From: SIG437 sp045648985
GTDB taxonomy: Bacteria; Bacillota; Clostridia; UBA1381; UBA9506
DNA length: 64,000 nucleotides
Reading direction: 5' to 3'
Assembly (NCBI GenBank): GCA_045648985.1
Contig: JAZROZ010000027.1
Span: forward strand, 62,001 to 126,000
Below, one piece after another: positions 45,294-53,958 of this stretch (the first letter of the stretch is position 1; each line of letters starts with the position of its first letter). The notes under the pieces were generated by a model, which worked only from the letters and a program-made list of their open reading frames with translations, was not told the DNA's origin and did not search any database. A program made the position numbers and the translations under genes.

Positions 45294-46610
45294 ATGAAAC
45301 AGTACATTGAAATTATCGATGTAATTGCAAGAGAAATCTTGGACTCAAGAGGTAATCCTACAGTAGAAGTTGAAGTATTCACAGAAGACGGCTATGTTGG
45401 TCGTGCTTCAGTTCCGTCAGGTGCATCAACAGGTGCTTTCGAAGCAGTTGAGCTTCGTGACGGCGACAAATCAAGATACCTTGGTAAAGGTGTTAGCCAA
45501 GCAGTAGATAACGTTAACGGTGAAATTGCAGAAGCTATCATTGGTATGAACGTTTTAGACCAGATTGCTATCGACAAAACTATGATAGCTTTAGATGGTA
45601 CACCAAACAAAGGCAGACTTGGTGCAAACGCAATCTTAGGTGTTTCACTTGCTTGTGCTAAAGCAGCATCAGAAGCTTTAGGCGTTAGCCTTTATAACTA
45701 CATCGGCGGATGTAACACAAGAATTCTTCCTGTTCCGATGATGAACATCTTAAACGGTGGTAAACACGCAGACAACAGCGTTAACATTCAGGAATTTATG
45801 ATTATGCCTGTTGGCGCTAAATCATTTAAGGAAGCTTTAAGAAACTGCGCTGAAGTATTCCACAACTTAAAGAGCGTATTAAAAGCAAAAGGCTATAGCA
45901 CAGCTGTTGGTGACGAAGGCGGTTTTGCTCCTAACTTAAAGAGCGATGAAGAAGCTATCCAGGTTATCTTGGAAGCTGTTGAAAAAGCAGGCTTCAAGCC
46001 TGGCGACGATTTCAGAATCGCTATCGATGCTGCTGCTACAGAAATGTATGAAGAAGCTAAGAAAATCGGCAAAGATGGTTACTACTTCTGGAAGACAGAT
46101 ATCTTCAAGACAAGAGATGAAATGGTTGCTTACTGGGAAGATTTAGCTAACAAATACCCAATCATCTCATTAGAAGATGGTGTTGCTGAAGAAGACTGGG
46201 ATGCTTGGAAAATCTTAACAGACAAGCTCGGCGACAAGATTCAGCTCGTTGGTGACGACCTCTTCGTTACAAACACAGAAAGATTAAAGAAAGGTATTGA
46301 CCTTGGCGTTGCTAACTCAATCCTTATCAAAGTTAACCAGATTGGTAGCTTAACAGAAACATTAGAAGCTATTGAAATGGCTAACCGTGCAGGTTACACA
46401 GCTGTAACTTCACACAGAAGCGGTGAAACAGAAGATGCTACAATCGCTGACATCGCAGTTGCAACAAACTCAGGTCAGATTAAAACCGGAGCACCATCCA
46501 GAACAGACCGTGTTGCTAAGTACAACCAGTTATTAAGAATCGAAGAAGAACTCGGCGAATACGCACAGTATCCGGGCCTCGATGCATGGTTTAACTTAAA
46601 GAATAAATAA
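45294..46610 (+). CDS. eno: Enolase
   Basis: A 438-residue enolase converting 2-phosphoglycerate to phosphoenolpyruvate. It shows ILDSRGNPTVEVEV near 15-28, SGASTGAFEAVELRDGD near 41, GDEGGFAPN near 206, SLEDGVAEEDWD near 290, LVGDDLFVTN near 316 and the catalytic-Lys and substrate-loop region SHRSGETEDATIADI near 373. AGGAGG precedes the ATG. Last gene of the glycolytic operon, closed by a strong terminator. Its codon bias is among the strongest in the window. Confidence 0.98.
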   Translation: MKQYIEIIDVIAREILDSRGNPTVEVEVFTEDGYVGRASVPSGASTGAFEAVELRDGDKSRYLGKGVSQAVDNVNGEIAEAIIGMNVLDQIAIDKTMIALDGTPNKGRLGANAILGVSLACAKAASEALGVSLYNYIGGCNTRILPVPMMNILNGGKHADNSVNIQEFMIMPVGAKSFKEALRNCAEVFHNLKSVLKAKGYSTAVGDEGGFAPNLKSDEEAIQVILEAVEKAGFKPGDDFRIAIDAAATEMYEEAKKIGKDGYYFWKTDIFKTRDEMVAYWEDLANKYPIISLEDGVAEEDWDAWKILTDKLGDKIQLVGDDLFVTNTERLKKGIDLGVANSILIKVNQIGSLTETLEAIEMANRAGYTAVTSHRSGETEDATIADIAVATNSGQIKTGAPSRTDRVAKYNQLLRIEEELGEYAQYPGLDAWFNLKNK

Positions 46611-46623
46611 GATTTAGATAGTT

Positions 46624-46661
46624 ATTCGCGTGCACAAATTTTGTGCACGCGAATGTCTTTT
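46624..46661 (+). terminator. Terminator of the glycolytic operon
   Basis: ATTCGCGTGCACAAA (46624-46638) pairs with TTTGTGCACGCGAAT (46640-46654), followed by gTCTTTT. It lies 13 bases after the eno stop. Confidence 0.88.
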
Positions 46662-46705
46662 AATCATATAAGGGTTAAAATTTTTAGCATTTATATGATT
46701 AAAAG
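46657..46705 (+). promoter_or_regulatory. Leader inverted repeat abutting the ribosome binding site of the glycosyltransferase gene
   Basis: CTTTTAATCATATAA (46657-46671) and TTATATGATTAAAAG (46691-46705) are perfect 15-base arms around a 19-base loop. The right arm touches the AAAGGAG site (46706-46712), so the stem could affect ribosome access or serve as a binding site for a DNA-binding protein. Confidence 0.5.
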
Positions 46706-46718
46706 AAAGGAGCTTTTT

Positions 46719-47432
46719 ATGATATCTCTTATAATTCCCGCATACAACGAAGAAAAAAGAATAGAAAAAACATTAATTCATTTTTATAAGTATATGAAAA
46801 GTACCTTTTCGTCTTTTGAGATTATAGTAGTAGATGACGGAAGTGTTGATAACACATTAAGCATTTTGGAAAGCTTTAAAAAGGATATGCCAGAGCTCAG
46901 GCCTTTAACATATGAAAAAAATCGCGGGAAAGGCGGAGCGGTAAAGTATGGTGTAGAAAATGCGCTTGGCGATTATGTATTCTTTACTGATGCCGATATG
47001 CCATATCCGATAGAAAGCGTTGGCTTAGCAGTTGACATATTCGAGAAAACAGGGACAGATGCCGTGCTTGGTAAAAGGCTTCATGTAGATAACGATGCTA
47101 AATACCCATGGTACAGAACATTGGTTTCTAAGGCTTTTTCGCTTTTGGTCCGTATGGTTTTAAGAATACATACGACAGACACTCAATGCGGATTTAAAGG
47201 ATTTAAGAAAGAAGCTGCTAAAACTATCTTTTCAAAGAATACCTTGTCAGGTTGGGGGTTTGATGTTGAGATTTTTTATATTGCCCATAAATATAATTTG
47301 AAGGTGCAGCGTATTGAAGTTGAGCTTTCCCATAATGATGATTCAAGACTTAACGTAGTAAGAGATAGTATAAATATTTTCAAGGACTTGATGAAAGTCA
47401 GAAAGAATAATAAAAACGGAATTTATGACTAA
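46719..47432 (+). CDS. Family 2 glycosyltransferase (dolichyl/polyprenyl-phosphate glucosyltransferase-like)
   Basis: A 237-residue GT-A fold enzyme. The start is the ATG at 46719, seven bases after AAAGGAG; in-frame ATGs further upstream fall in the leader hairpin. It shows SLIIPAYNEEKRIEKT at the N-terminus, VVDDGSVDNT near 37, NRGKGGAVKYG and the DxD metal motif in FFTDADMPYP near 92, and TDTQCGFKGFK near 152, the pattern of ALG5/DPM1-type enzymes that charge a polyprenyl phosphate. Unlike many bacterial members it has no C-terminal membrane helices, so it must attach to the membrane otherwise or act on a soluble acceptor. It stands alone between terminators. Confidence 0.85.
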   Translation: MISLIIPAYNEEKRIEKTLIHFYKYMKSTFSSFEIIVVDDGSVDNTLSILESFKKDMPELRPLTYEKNRGKGGAVKYGVENALGDYVFFTDADMPYPIESVGLAVDIFEKTGTDAVLGKRLHVDNDAKYPWYRTLVSKAFSLLVRMVLRIHTTDTQCGFKGFKKEAAKTIFSKNTLSGWGFDVEIFYIAHKYNLKVQRIEVELSHNDDSRLNVVRDSINIFKDLMKVRKNNKNGIYD

Positions 47433-47480
47433 GCATATAGAAAGTGCAGTGGCTTTGCCACTGCACTTTCTATATGCTTA
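47430..47480. terminator. 24-bp perfect bidirectional terminator overlapping both stop codons
   Basis: Arms 47430-47453 and 47457-47480 pair perfectly around a TTT loop. The left arm begins with the glycosyltransferase stop TAA (47430-47432), and the amidohydrolase stop (47472-47470) lies within the right arm. Confidence 0.9.
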
Positions 47481-48261
47481 AGAGTTTTTTTGCATTTTTA
47501 TAAAAAATCATTTCTTTAGCTTCATTATCAATATCAAGCAAATTTATATTTTCTACTGCTTTATCCATAGCATTCCACGGTGTGTCGGTTGCGAAAAGGA
47601 TTTTGTCAGGTTTGTGAGCATTTATCTCTTTTTTGAAAATATCCATACCTTCGAATTCCGCAATACATGAGGTATCGATATATACATCTCTTCCTAAAAC
47701 GTTTTCGATAAGTCTTTCGCCCATTGCATGTCCGCCCATATGTGCAAAACAAACCTTTTCGCCCTCAAACAACCCTAAAGTATTTGCGATGCGCTCGGGA
47801 GTAGCGTGTACAGGTTCGGGAAGACCTACATCAAGCCCTGCATGAAAGAGAAGAATAAAACCTTTCTTTAAAATATATTCATAGATAGGCTGCATTCTTT
47901 TTTCATCAATAAAGAAGTCCTGATAATCAGGATGCAATTTGATTCCCTTTATATCACTATCTTTCAAGCGGTCAAGCTCCGATTTATAGTCAGGGTCATC
48001 AGGATGTATACTACCAAATGCCACGATATGCTCATTTTTATCGATTTCTAAGGCAAAGTTATTAACATTTTTAGTCTGTTTGGGGTTTGTCGCTATGTTT
48101 TGAACGACCGCTATATCTATCCCCGCTTTTTCCATATTATTTAAAGTATTTTCTAAAGTTCCGCAAGTATATGCAGGTATTTTGGCTCGTGTCGAGAGTG
48201 TATTAACAGCATTTTCTGCAATCTTGTCAGGAAATATATGAATGTGAAAATCTATTATCAT
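47470..48261 (-). CDS. Amidohydrolase family 2 (TIM-barrel metal hydrolase/decarboxylase)
   Basis: A 263-residue Amidohydro_2 protein. It shows metal-binding DFHIHIF at 4-10, KLHPDYQDF near 107, FHAGLDVGLP near 140, HMGGHAM near 174 and FATDTPW near 221. The family includes decarboxylases and hydrolases of small carboxylated or cyclic compounds; the substrate is not predictable. AGAGGTTAAAG precedes the ATG. It lies 13 bp downstream of glnN on the same strand, so the two form an operon, hinting at a nitrogen-related substrate, which is only an inference. Confidence 0.82.
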   Translation of the reverse strand: MIIDFHIHIFPDKIAENAVNTLSTRAKIPAYTCGTLENTLNNMEKAGIDIAVVQNIATNPKQTKNVNNFALEIDKNEHIVAFGSIHPDDPDYKSELDRLKDSDIKGIKLHPDYQDFFIDEKRMQPIYEYILKKGFILLFHAGLDVGLPEPVHATPERIANTLGLFEGEKVCFAHMGGHAMGERLIENVLGRDVYIDTSCIAEFEGMDIFKKEINAHKPDKILFATDTPWNAMDKAVENINLLDIDNEAKEMIFYKNAKKLLSI

Positions 48262-48274
48262 GTTACTTTAACCT

Positions 48275-50383
48275 CTATACGCTGTAGATTAAGTCGCTAT
48301 AAGTCGGAATTGGCCAGTATTTCTTATCAACAATCGACTCAAGCTTGTCTGCATATGTTCTTACAGAAAGCATAGCACTTGCAATATTATCACGCACAAA
48401 TTCAGCCTGAGAAACAAAATCTTCTGTCGCAATCTCTGCTTTTTCAACTGCAAGTTCAAGCTTTTCAATGGTTTCTGCAAGGGACTGGAGATTTCCGCTG
48501 ACCTCCACCAATAGATTTTTAGTAACAGGAGATTTAACACCTGCTTTTTCAATATTCATATAGGCTTCAGCTAATCGGTTTGAATATTTAATGCAAGCAG
48601 GAATAATTTGTCTGTTACACATATCTAAGAGCGTCTTTGCCTCAATAGTTACAATTTTAATGTATTTTTCAAGCTTGATTTCATATCTTGAAGTAAGCTC
48701 TGCGCGGGTATAAACCTGATGTCTTTCAAACATTTCAATAGATTTTTCAAATATGAAAGCCTTATATGAATCGACAGAGTTATTAATGTTTGGAAGTCCT
48801 CTCATTTCAGCTTCTTTTACCCATTCATCACTATATCCGTTGCCGTTGAAGATAACACGTTTATGCTTTTTAACGGTTTCCTTTAAAAGAAGCTTAAGTT
48901 CAGCCTTAAAATCATCAGCTTTTTCGAGTCTGTCTGCCATTTCCATTAAGGAATCTGCAACTATTGTATTTAAAACGGTGTTTGGTCCTGCGATTGATGC
49001 AGAAGACGGCACCATTCTGAACTCAAACTTATTTCCCGTAAACGCAAAAGGGGATGTTCTGTTTCTGTCTGTTGTGTCTAAAGAGAAATGCGGAAGTGTC
49101 GTAACACCAATATCAAGCACACCACCTGTGCGGTGGTCAGGCTTTTTGCCTGTTTCAATCTCTTCTAAAATATCTGTAAGCTCATCGCCTAAAAAGATTG
49201 AAACAATAGCAGGCGGAGCTTCTAATGCCCCGAGTCTATGGTCATTTCCTGCATTTGCAGCAGATGCACGGATGAGCTCTGCATTTTCATCAATAGCCTT
49301 TATAACTGCACATAAGAATAACAAAAACTGTGCATTCTCGCTTGGCGTTTTTCCGGGATTAAAGAGGTTAACACCTTCTGATGTCGTCAGTGACCAGTTA
49401 TCATGCTTACCTGAGCCATTCATGCCGTTAAAGGGTTTTTCATGAAGCAAACATGAAAGGCCATGGCGGTCTGCAATCTTTTTCATAAATTCCATGGTAA
49501 TCTGGTTGTGGTCAGCTGCTATATTTACTGTATTGTAAATAGGTGCAAGCTCATGCTGAGCAGGTGCGGCTTCGTTGTGTTCTGTTTTGGCAGATACGCC
49601 AACTTTCCAGAGTGCGTAGTCGAGCTCTTTCATAAATGCAGAAACTCTTTCCTTGATTGCACCAAAATAGTGGTCATCCATCTCCTGAGTTTTAGGCGGT
49701 TTTGCACCAATTAAGGTTCTACCTGTGAACACCAAATCGGCACGTTTTTTAAACATTTCCTTATCTACTAAGAAATATTCCTGCTCTGCACCGCAGGAAA
49801 CAGAAACGTTAGTCGATTTATTATCACCAAACAGACGCAAAATCCTCAGTGCCTGTTTTGAAATTGCCTGAACAGAACGAAGAAGCGGAGTTTTTTTATC
49901 AAGTGCCTCACCGTTATACGAACAAAATGCAGTAGGGATACAAAGTGTTTTTCCTGACAAATCTTCTTTTAAGAATGCAGGGGACGTACAATCCCACGCA
50001 GTATAGCCACGTGCTTCAAATGTTGCACGAAGTCCTCCTGATGGAAAGCTTGACGCATCAGGTTCGCCCTTAACAAGTTCTTTTCCTGAAAATTCTGCGA
50101 TTGCCGCCTCGCCTGTTTTATCTATACTTAAAAAAGAATCGTGCTTTTCGGCGGTGAAACCATTTAGGGGCTGAAACCAGTGTGTATAATGAGTAGCACC
50201 GTTTTCTATTGCCCAGTTTTTCATTGCGTCTGCAACAACCTCTGCAATATGCGTATCAAGGGGAGTCCCGTTTGAGATGGTCTCCTTTAATGTTTTATAT
50301 ATATCCTTAGGCAGTCTGTTTTTCATAACTTTGTCATTAAAAACATAGCTGCCGAAGCAATCTGTGAATTTTTTGTGTTCCAT
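48275..50383 (-). CDS. glnN: Glutamine synthetase type III
   Basis: A 702-residue GSIII, the large hexameric-ring form found in Bacteroidota, cyanobacteria and many Clostridia. It joins ammonia to glutamate with ATP. The start is the ATG at 50383, seven to eight bases after AAAGAGG; an upstream in-frame ATG at 50455 has no such site. Conserved GS motifs are present: NEAAPAQHELAPIY near 296, EKPFNGMNGSGKHDNWS near 340, and a catalytic core ending with FRMVPSSASIAGPN near 470. The C-terminal 170 residues are helical, as usual for type III. It is divergent from spoIIIAA across 189 bp. No glnB or amt gene is nearby. Confidence 0.95.
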   Translation of the reverse strand: MEHKKFTDCFGSYVFNDKVMKNRLPKDIYKTLKETISNGTPLDTHIAEVVADAMKNWAIENGATHYTHWFQPLNGFTAEKHDSFLSIDKTGEAAIAEFSGKELVKGEPDASSFPSGGLRATFEARGYTAWDCTSPAFLKEDLSGKTLCIPTAFCSYNGEALDKKTPLLRSVQAISKQALRILRLFGDNKSTNVSVSCGAEQEYFLVDKEMFKKRADLVFTGRTLIGAKPPKTQEMDDHYFGAIKERVSAFMKELDYALWKVGVSAKTEHNEAAPAQHELAPIYNTVNIAADHNQITMEFMKKIADRHGLSCLLHEKPFNGMNGSGKHDNWSLTTSEGVNLFNPGKTPSENAQFLLFLCAVIKAIDENAELIRASAANAGNDHRLGALEAPPAIVSIFLGDELTDILEEIETGKKPDHRTGGVLDIGVTTLPHFSLDTTDRNRTSPFAFTGNKFEFRMVPSSASIAGPNTVLNTIVADSLMEMADRLEKADDFKAELKLLLKETVKKHKRVIFNGNGYSDEWVKEAEMRGLPNINNSVDSYKAFIFEKSIEMFERHQVYTRAELTSRYEIKLEKYIKIVTIEAKTLLDMCNRQIIPACIKYSNRLAEAYMNIEKAGVKSPVTKNLLVEVSGNLQSLAETIEKLELAVEKAEIATEDFVSQAEFVRDNIASAMLSVRTYADKLESIVDKKYWPIPTYSDLIYSV

Positions 50384-50572
50384 ATCTGTACCTCTTTCCT
50401 GTAAAATTTCGAAAGGCTTTAGGGATTTTATAACATAAAATCCTATACGTGTCAATTATAACACAAAGCATGGCTAATTACAATTTTAAATTAAAAATAT
50501 TTTACATATTTACGCAAATTTGTTCTAAAGACGGACGTGCCTTAATATTATAAATAAAAAGGAGAGCAGCAT

Positions 50573-51445
50573 ATGACAAATACGGAAGATAAAATAAAAA
50601 AAGAGATTTTAAAAAATATGCCGAAGAAAATAGCAAGGCTTTTGGAAATACAGGAGTTTAAAGACCTGCGTGAAGTGAGATTCCGCACAGGACAAAAAAC
50701 AATGCTATATTACGGAAACGCCATATTATCAATCGGAAACCGTTTGACTATGCAGGAAGTTATGGAAATCTTTGAGAGCTTTTGCAAAAGCTCTGTCTAC
50801 GCTTATTTAAACGAGATTAAAAGCGGATTTATAACTCTTCGTGGCGGTCATCGCGTTGGAATATGCGGAGAGTGTACTGTAGAAAATGGTGAGATAACTA
50901 ATATACATAACATTTCAGGACTAAACATCAGGATCGCCAAAGAATATGTGGGGTGTGCTACGGGGCTTATTTCGCACATAAAGGGCAAAAATGCAATAAT
51001 AATTGCTCCGCCTGCCTGTGGCAAAACAACAATGCTTCGTGATATTGCAAGGTGCTTTTCCCACACAATGAAAGTAACGGTGATTGACGAAAGGGATGAG
51101 ATTTGCTCTCTGTGTGATGGAGTCCCGCAATTTAACGTCGGCAGGCAGACTGATGTTTTGTCAAAAGCACCAAAAGTACTTGGAATGACTATAGCACTTC
51201 GCTCTCTTTCGCCTGATTTGATAATAACAGATGAAGTCGGCACAAAAGAAGATATATCTGCCATAGAACAGGTGCTTGGTGCAGGGTGTAAAATCATAAC
51301 AAGCATACATGGATATAACGTAAAAACAATAAAAGAATCAAAGGGAAGACTTTTGTCACTTTTTGATGTTGCGATAGAGTTAAAAAAAGAAAACGGAAGA
51401 CCACAGATATCAAATATTATAGAAATGGGGAAAACATATGATTAA
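50573..51445 (+). CDS. spoIIIAA: Stage III sporulation protein AA (ATPase)
   Basis: A 290-residue secretion-type ATPase of the SpoIIIA-SpoIIQ channel linking mother cell and forespore. It shows the P-loop APPACGKTTMLRDIAR near 144-159 (family usually GPPxxGKTT), DERDEICS near 180, LIITDEVG near 220 as Walker B, and ITSIHG near 242. GGAGAG precedes the ATG. First gene of the eight-gene operon; it overlaps spoIIIAB by 8 bases. Expression in other species is from sigma-E in the mother cell; I could not identify a convincing sigma-E promoter in the upstream gap. Confidence 0.96.
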   Translation: MTNTEDKIKKEILKNMPKKIARLLEIQEFKDLREVRFRTGQKTMLYYGNAILSIGNRLTMQEVMEIFESFCKSSVYAYLNEIKSGFITLRGGHRVGICGECTVENGEITNIHNISGLNIRIAKEYVGCATGLISHIKGKNAIIIAPPACGKTTMLRDIARCFSHTMKVTVIDERDEICSLCDGVPQFNVGRQTDVLSKAPKVLGMTIALRSLSPDLIITDEVGTKEDISAIEQVLGAGCKIITSIHGYNVKTIKESKGRLLSLFDVAIELKKENGRPQISNIIEMGKTYD

Positions 51446-51941
51446 GATTTTGGGGATAATACTTGTATTTATAGCGTGCTTTGGACTTTCGCAAAAAAGA
51501 ATTATAAAACAAAAAAAGTCAAGCGTAGAGATTCGTTCTTTAATATCAGGGCTAAAGGAGATTGCTGATAATATTTCTTTTTTTAATAAGCCGCTTCCTG
51601 AAATAATCAGCTCTGTAACAGAGCACAATGGCAATGTTTTCTTTTCGAAAATTTGTGATATTCTTTCCCATGATGAAAAAATCAGAGTGGAAAAGGCATG
51701 GGAAAAAGCGCTGCTGGGTGACGAACTTGACATATGCAAAAGTGCTAAGGAACCCTTGCTGACACTCGGCAAGACGATAGGCAAGCAAACGGCACAAAAA
51801 GAAGAAGAAAATATCGGCATATGCATAGGAAAGCTTACTGATATTTTAGAAGAGGAAGAGAGACTTTCTGCGAAAAATACAAAAATGATTCAGAGTCTTG
51901 GAGTTTTGTCAGGCCTTATGATTGTTATTCTGTTTATATAA
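51438..51941 (+). CDS. spoIIIAB: Stage III sporulation protein AB
   Basis: A 167-residue membrane protein with an N-terminal helix (ILGIILVFIACFGLS) and a C-terminal hydrophobic end (LGVLSGLMIVILFI) around a helical middle domain with SLISGLKEIADNISFFNKPLPEI, as in SpoIIIAB. It shares the GspF-like helical fold and partners SpoIIIAA. It overlaps spoIIIAA by 8 bases. Its stop codon TAA (51939-51941) is formed at the junction with the inserted element, so the original C-terminus may have differed. Confidence 0.93.
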   Translation: MIKILGIILVFIACFGLSQKRIIKQKKSSVEIRSLISGLKEIADNISFFNKPLPEIISSVTEHNGNVFFSKICDILSHDEKIRVEKAWEKALLGDELDICKSAKEPLLTLGKTIGKQTAQKEEENIGICIGKLTDILEEEERLSAKNTKMIQSLGVLSGLMIVILFI

Positions 51942-52213
51942 CCGAAAGAGAGTAATTCGAACCCGCCTAAAACGGCGAAATTTTGGCATCTTTCGGGTTA
52001 TCATCTTCGCAAGGCACGAAGCATTGCTTCATCTTCTGCACCAAAATCTGATCAAAATTTCGTTTGTTTTAGATCGATAGAATTTTTAAAGTGCAGATTT
52101 TTGATTGCGAAAGGCAAAAACGCAGGTAATCCTGACGGATTACCGGGTATTTTAACACATCGAAAGCGAAAATCTGCCTCTAAAAATCGGAGTTCGGATT
52201 ATTCTCTTTCGGT
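51941..52213. mobile_element. MITE-like inverted-repeat element inside the spoIIIA operon
   Basis: A 273-bp non-coding insert between spoIIIAB and spoIIIAC. Its ends are about 25-base inverted repeats with three mismatches: ACCGAAAGAGAGTAATTCGA at the left matches the complement of the right end, ACCGAAAGAGAATAATCCGA. Both sides carry the dinucleotide TA, as in IS630/Tc1-mariner-type insertions. It contains an inner hairpin GGTAATCC-tgac-GGATTACC and no ORF. The other gene junctions of the operon are overlaps or gaps of under 30 bp, so this gap stands out. Confidence 0.8.
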
Positions 52214-52231
52214 TAGGCATGGAGGAACGAA

Positions 52232-52426
52232 ATGGGAGTAGAACTTATTTTTAAAATAGCGGCGATAGGAATTGTAGTGAGTGTGTTAAATCAGGTTTTG
52301 GTGCGTGCGGGCAGAGAAGAACAGGCGATGCTCACAACCTTAGCAGGCCTCATTGTCGTATTACTTATAATCGTCAACGAGATAAGCTATCTCTTTGAAA
52401 CAATCAAAAATGTGTTTGGTTTGTAG
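52232..52426 (+). CDS. spoIIIAC: Stage III sporulation protein AC
   Basis: A 64-residue protein with two membrane helices (ELIFKIAAIGIVVSVLNQVL and LAGLIVVLLIIV), the normal size and topology of SpoIIIAC, a membrane component of the channel. GGAGGAACGAA before the ATG lies just outside the inserted element, so translation can still start, but transcription must cross the 273-bp insert. Confidence 0.94.
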   Translation: MGVELIFKIAAIGIVVSVLNQVLVRAGREEQAMLTTLAGLIVVLLIIVNEISYLFETIKNVFGL

Positions 52427-52453
52427 TATTCATCGGAAAGGATTACAGAAGAT

Positions 52454-52837
52454 ATGGACATTTTTAAAATTACAGCGGTAGCGGTGGTTGGAGCAGTATT
52501 TTCACTCATTTTAAAGGAGTACAAGCCGTCTTTTGCCATTTGTATCGGGATAATCTGTGCCTTGATTATTTTTGTGGAGATACTGCAGAGAATAAATTAC
52601 ATTTTTACAACACTTTCCTTGATAGCGGGGAAGTTAAGCTTTAGTAACGAATATATGGAAACTATCATAAAAATCACAGGTGTATCCTATATAGCGCGCT
52701 TTGGCACGGAGATTTGCCGTGATGCAGGAAGCGGCGCAGTTGCAACTAATGTGGAAATTGCGGGAAAGATTATCATAGTAATACTGAGTTTGCCTGTGCT
52801 CGTATCGGTTGTTAATCTTCTTTTGGGATTATTATGA
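52454..52837 (+). CDS. spoIIIAD: Stage III sporulation protein AD
   Basis: A 127-residue protein with about four membrane helices (ITAVAVVGAVFSLILK, FAICIGIICALIIFVEIL, GKIIIVILSLPVLVSVVNLLLG). ITGVSYIARFGTEICRDAG is the family signature. It overlaps spoIIIAE by four bases (ATGA). Confidence 0.95.
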   Translation: MDIFKITAVAVVGAVFSLILKEYKPSFAICIGIICALIIFVEILQRINYIFTTLSLIAGKLSFSNEYMETIIKITGVSYIARFGTEICRDAGSGAVATNVEIAGKIIIVILSLPVLVSVVNLLLGLL

Positions 52838-53955
52838 AAACGCGGTGGGCAGCGCCCATCAGAATTTGTCTTTTTGTTATAGTTATCTTTATTACAAGTT
52901 CCTTTTCGGCTACCGCTCAGTCAATAAATGAGGACATTTTAAAAGGTGTAGCCGATACGATAGATTTATCGGGAACAAACTTTGATTTTTATGATGAAGC
53001 ACACAAAATCGTGACAGGAAAAAGCTCTTTTGATGCAAACAATATTTTCTCGGAGATAATTAATCTGCTTTTTTCTGAGATAAAAGAAAATCTACATTTA
53101 CTAACAAAGGTAGCGGCGCTTTGCATCATATCGGGTATGCTTGGTGTTATCGTGGGCGAAGATGCATCACAGGTGTGTTTTCTTGCGTGTCTTATACTGA
53201 TTACAACAATGTCCGTTACTGTTTTGAAAAACGTCATTGGTACGGCTGAGGTGGCAATAGACAATCTTATGATTTTCGTGCAATCACTTCTGCCTGCAAT
53301 AAGTGCTCTTGGGTTGGGCTCAAATATGACGTCTGCTATCAGCTTTCATCCGTCGCTTTTTATATCAATACAGATTATAATATTTGCCTGCAGACAGTGG
53401 TTTTTGCCTATGACACTTTTTATTTCGGTGCTGTCTGTAATAAACAGTATGACATCGCATTTTCATATTACGAAGCTTTTAGAAACCTGCCGTCTTTTCA
53501 TAAAATGGGGGCTTGGCATTTTAATGACCATTTATATCGCATTTTTGGGAATTTGCGGTTTTGGTCAGGCAGTGCAGGCAGGAGCAGTTTCAAAAACTGT
53601 AAAATATGCAATATGTAATTTCATACCAATGGTTGGCGGTGTGCTTTCAGAGTCGGCAGAGTCCGTTCTCTCGGGACTTTATCTTATAAAAAACGCAGTG
53701 GGAATAGCAGGGATTTTAGCGATTTTAGCAATAGTCATAGGACCGCTTTTTAACGTTTTGGCAACGTCAATTATTTTCAGGCTTGCCGCAAGCATTTGTG
53801 AGCCGGCAGCAGACAAGAGGGTTACAAAGGTAATATCAGACTTAGCAGGAAACGTATCGCTTGTTTTTTCAATTTTATTAATGATTTGCGTGATGTTTAT
53901 AATAAGTATAGCGATGCTTTTGACACTTTCAAGCATACCAATTATGATGAGGTAA
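52834..53955 (+). CDS. spoIIIAE: Stage III sporulation protein AE
   Basis: A 373-residue polytopic protein with a signal-like N-terminus (RICLFVIVIFITSSFSATAQ) and seven or so further membrane segments. GVLSESAESVLSGLYLIKNAVG near 270 is characteristic of SpoIIIAE, a membrane component of the channel. The start overlaps the spoIIIAD stop. Confidence 0.95.
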   Translation: MKTRWAAPIRICLFVIVIFITSSFSATAQSINEDILKGVADTIDLSGTNFDFYDEAHKIVTGKSSFDANNIFSEIINLLFSEIKENLHLLTKVAALCIISGMLGVIVGEDASQVCFLACLILITTMSVTVLKNVIGTAEVAIDNLMIFVQSLLPAISALGLGSNMTSAISFHPSLFISIQIIIFACRQWFLPMTLFISVLSVINSMTSHFHITKLLETCRLFIKWGLGILMTIYIAFLGICGFGQAVQAGAVSKTVKYAICNFIPMVGGVLSESAESVLSGLYLIKNAVGIAGILAILAIVIGPLFNVLATSIIFRLAASICEPAADKRVTKVISDLAGNVSLVFSILLMICVMFIISIAMLLTLSSIPIMMR

Positions 53956-53958
53956 ATT

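Noticed and set aside
48753..49445. A 230-codon open frame on the plus strand opposite glnN
   Set aside because: It lies wholly inside a conserved enzyme gene, has no ribosome binding site and an uncharacteristic Ser/Phe-rich composition. It is a shadow of glnN codon use.
50456..50572. A sigma-E promoter for spoIIIA
   Set aside because: Expected from biology, but I could not find a -35/-10 pair with the right spacing in the 117-base gap, so it is not listed.
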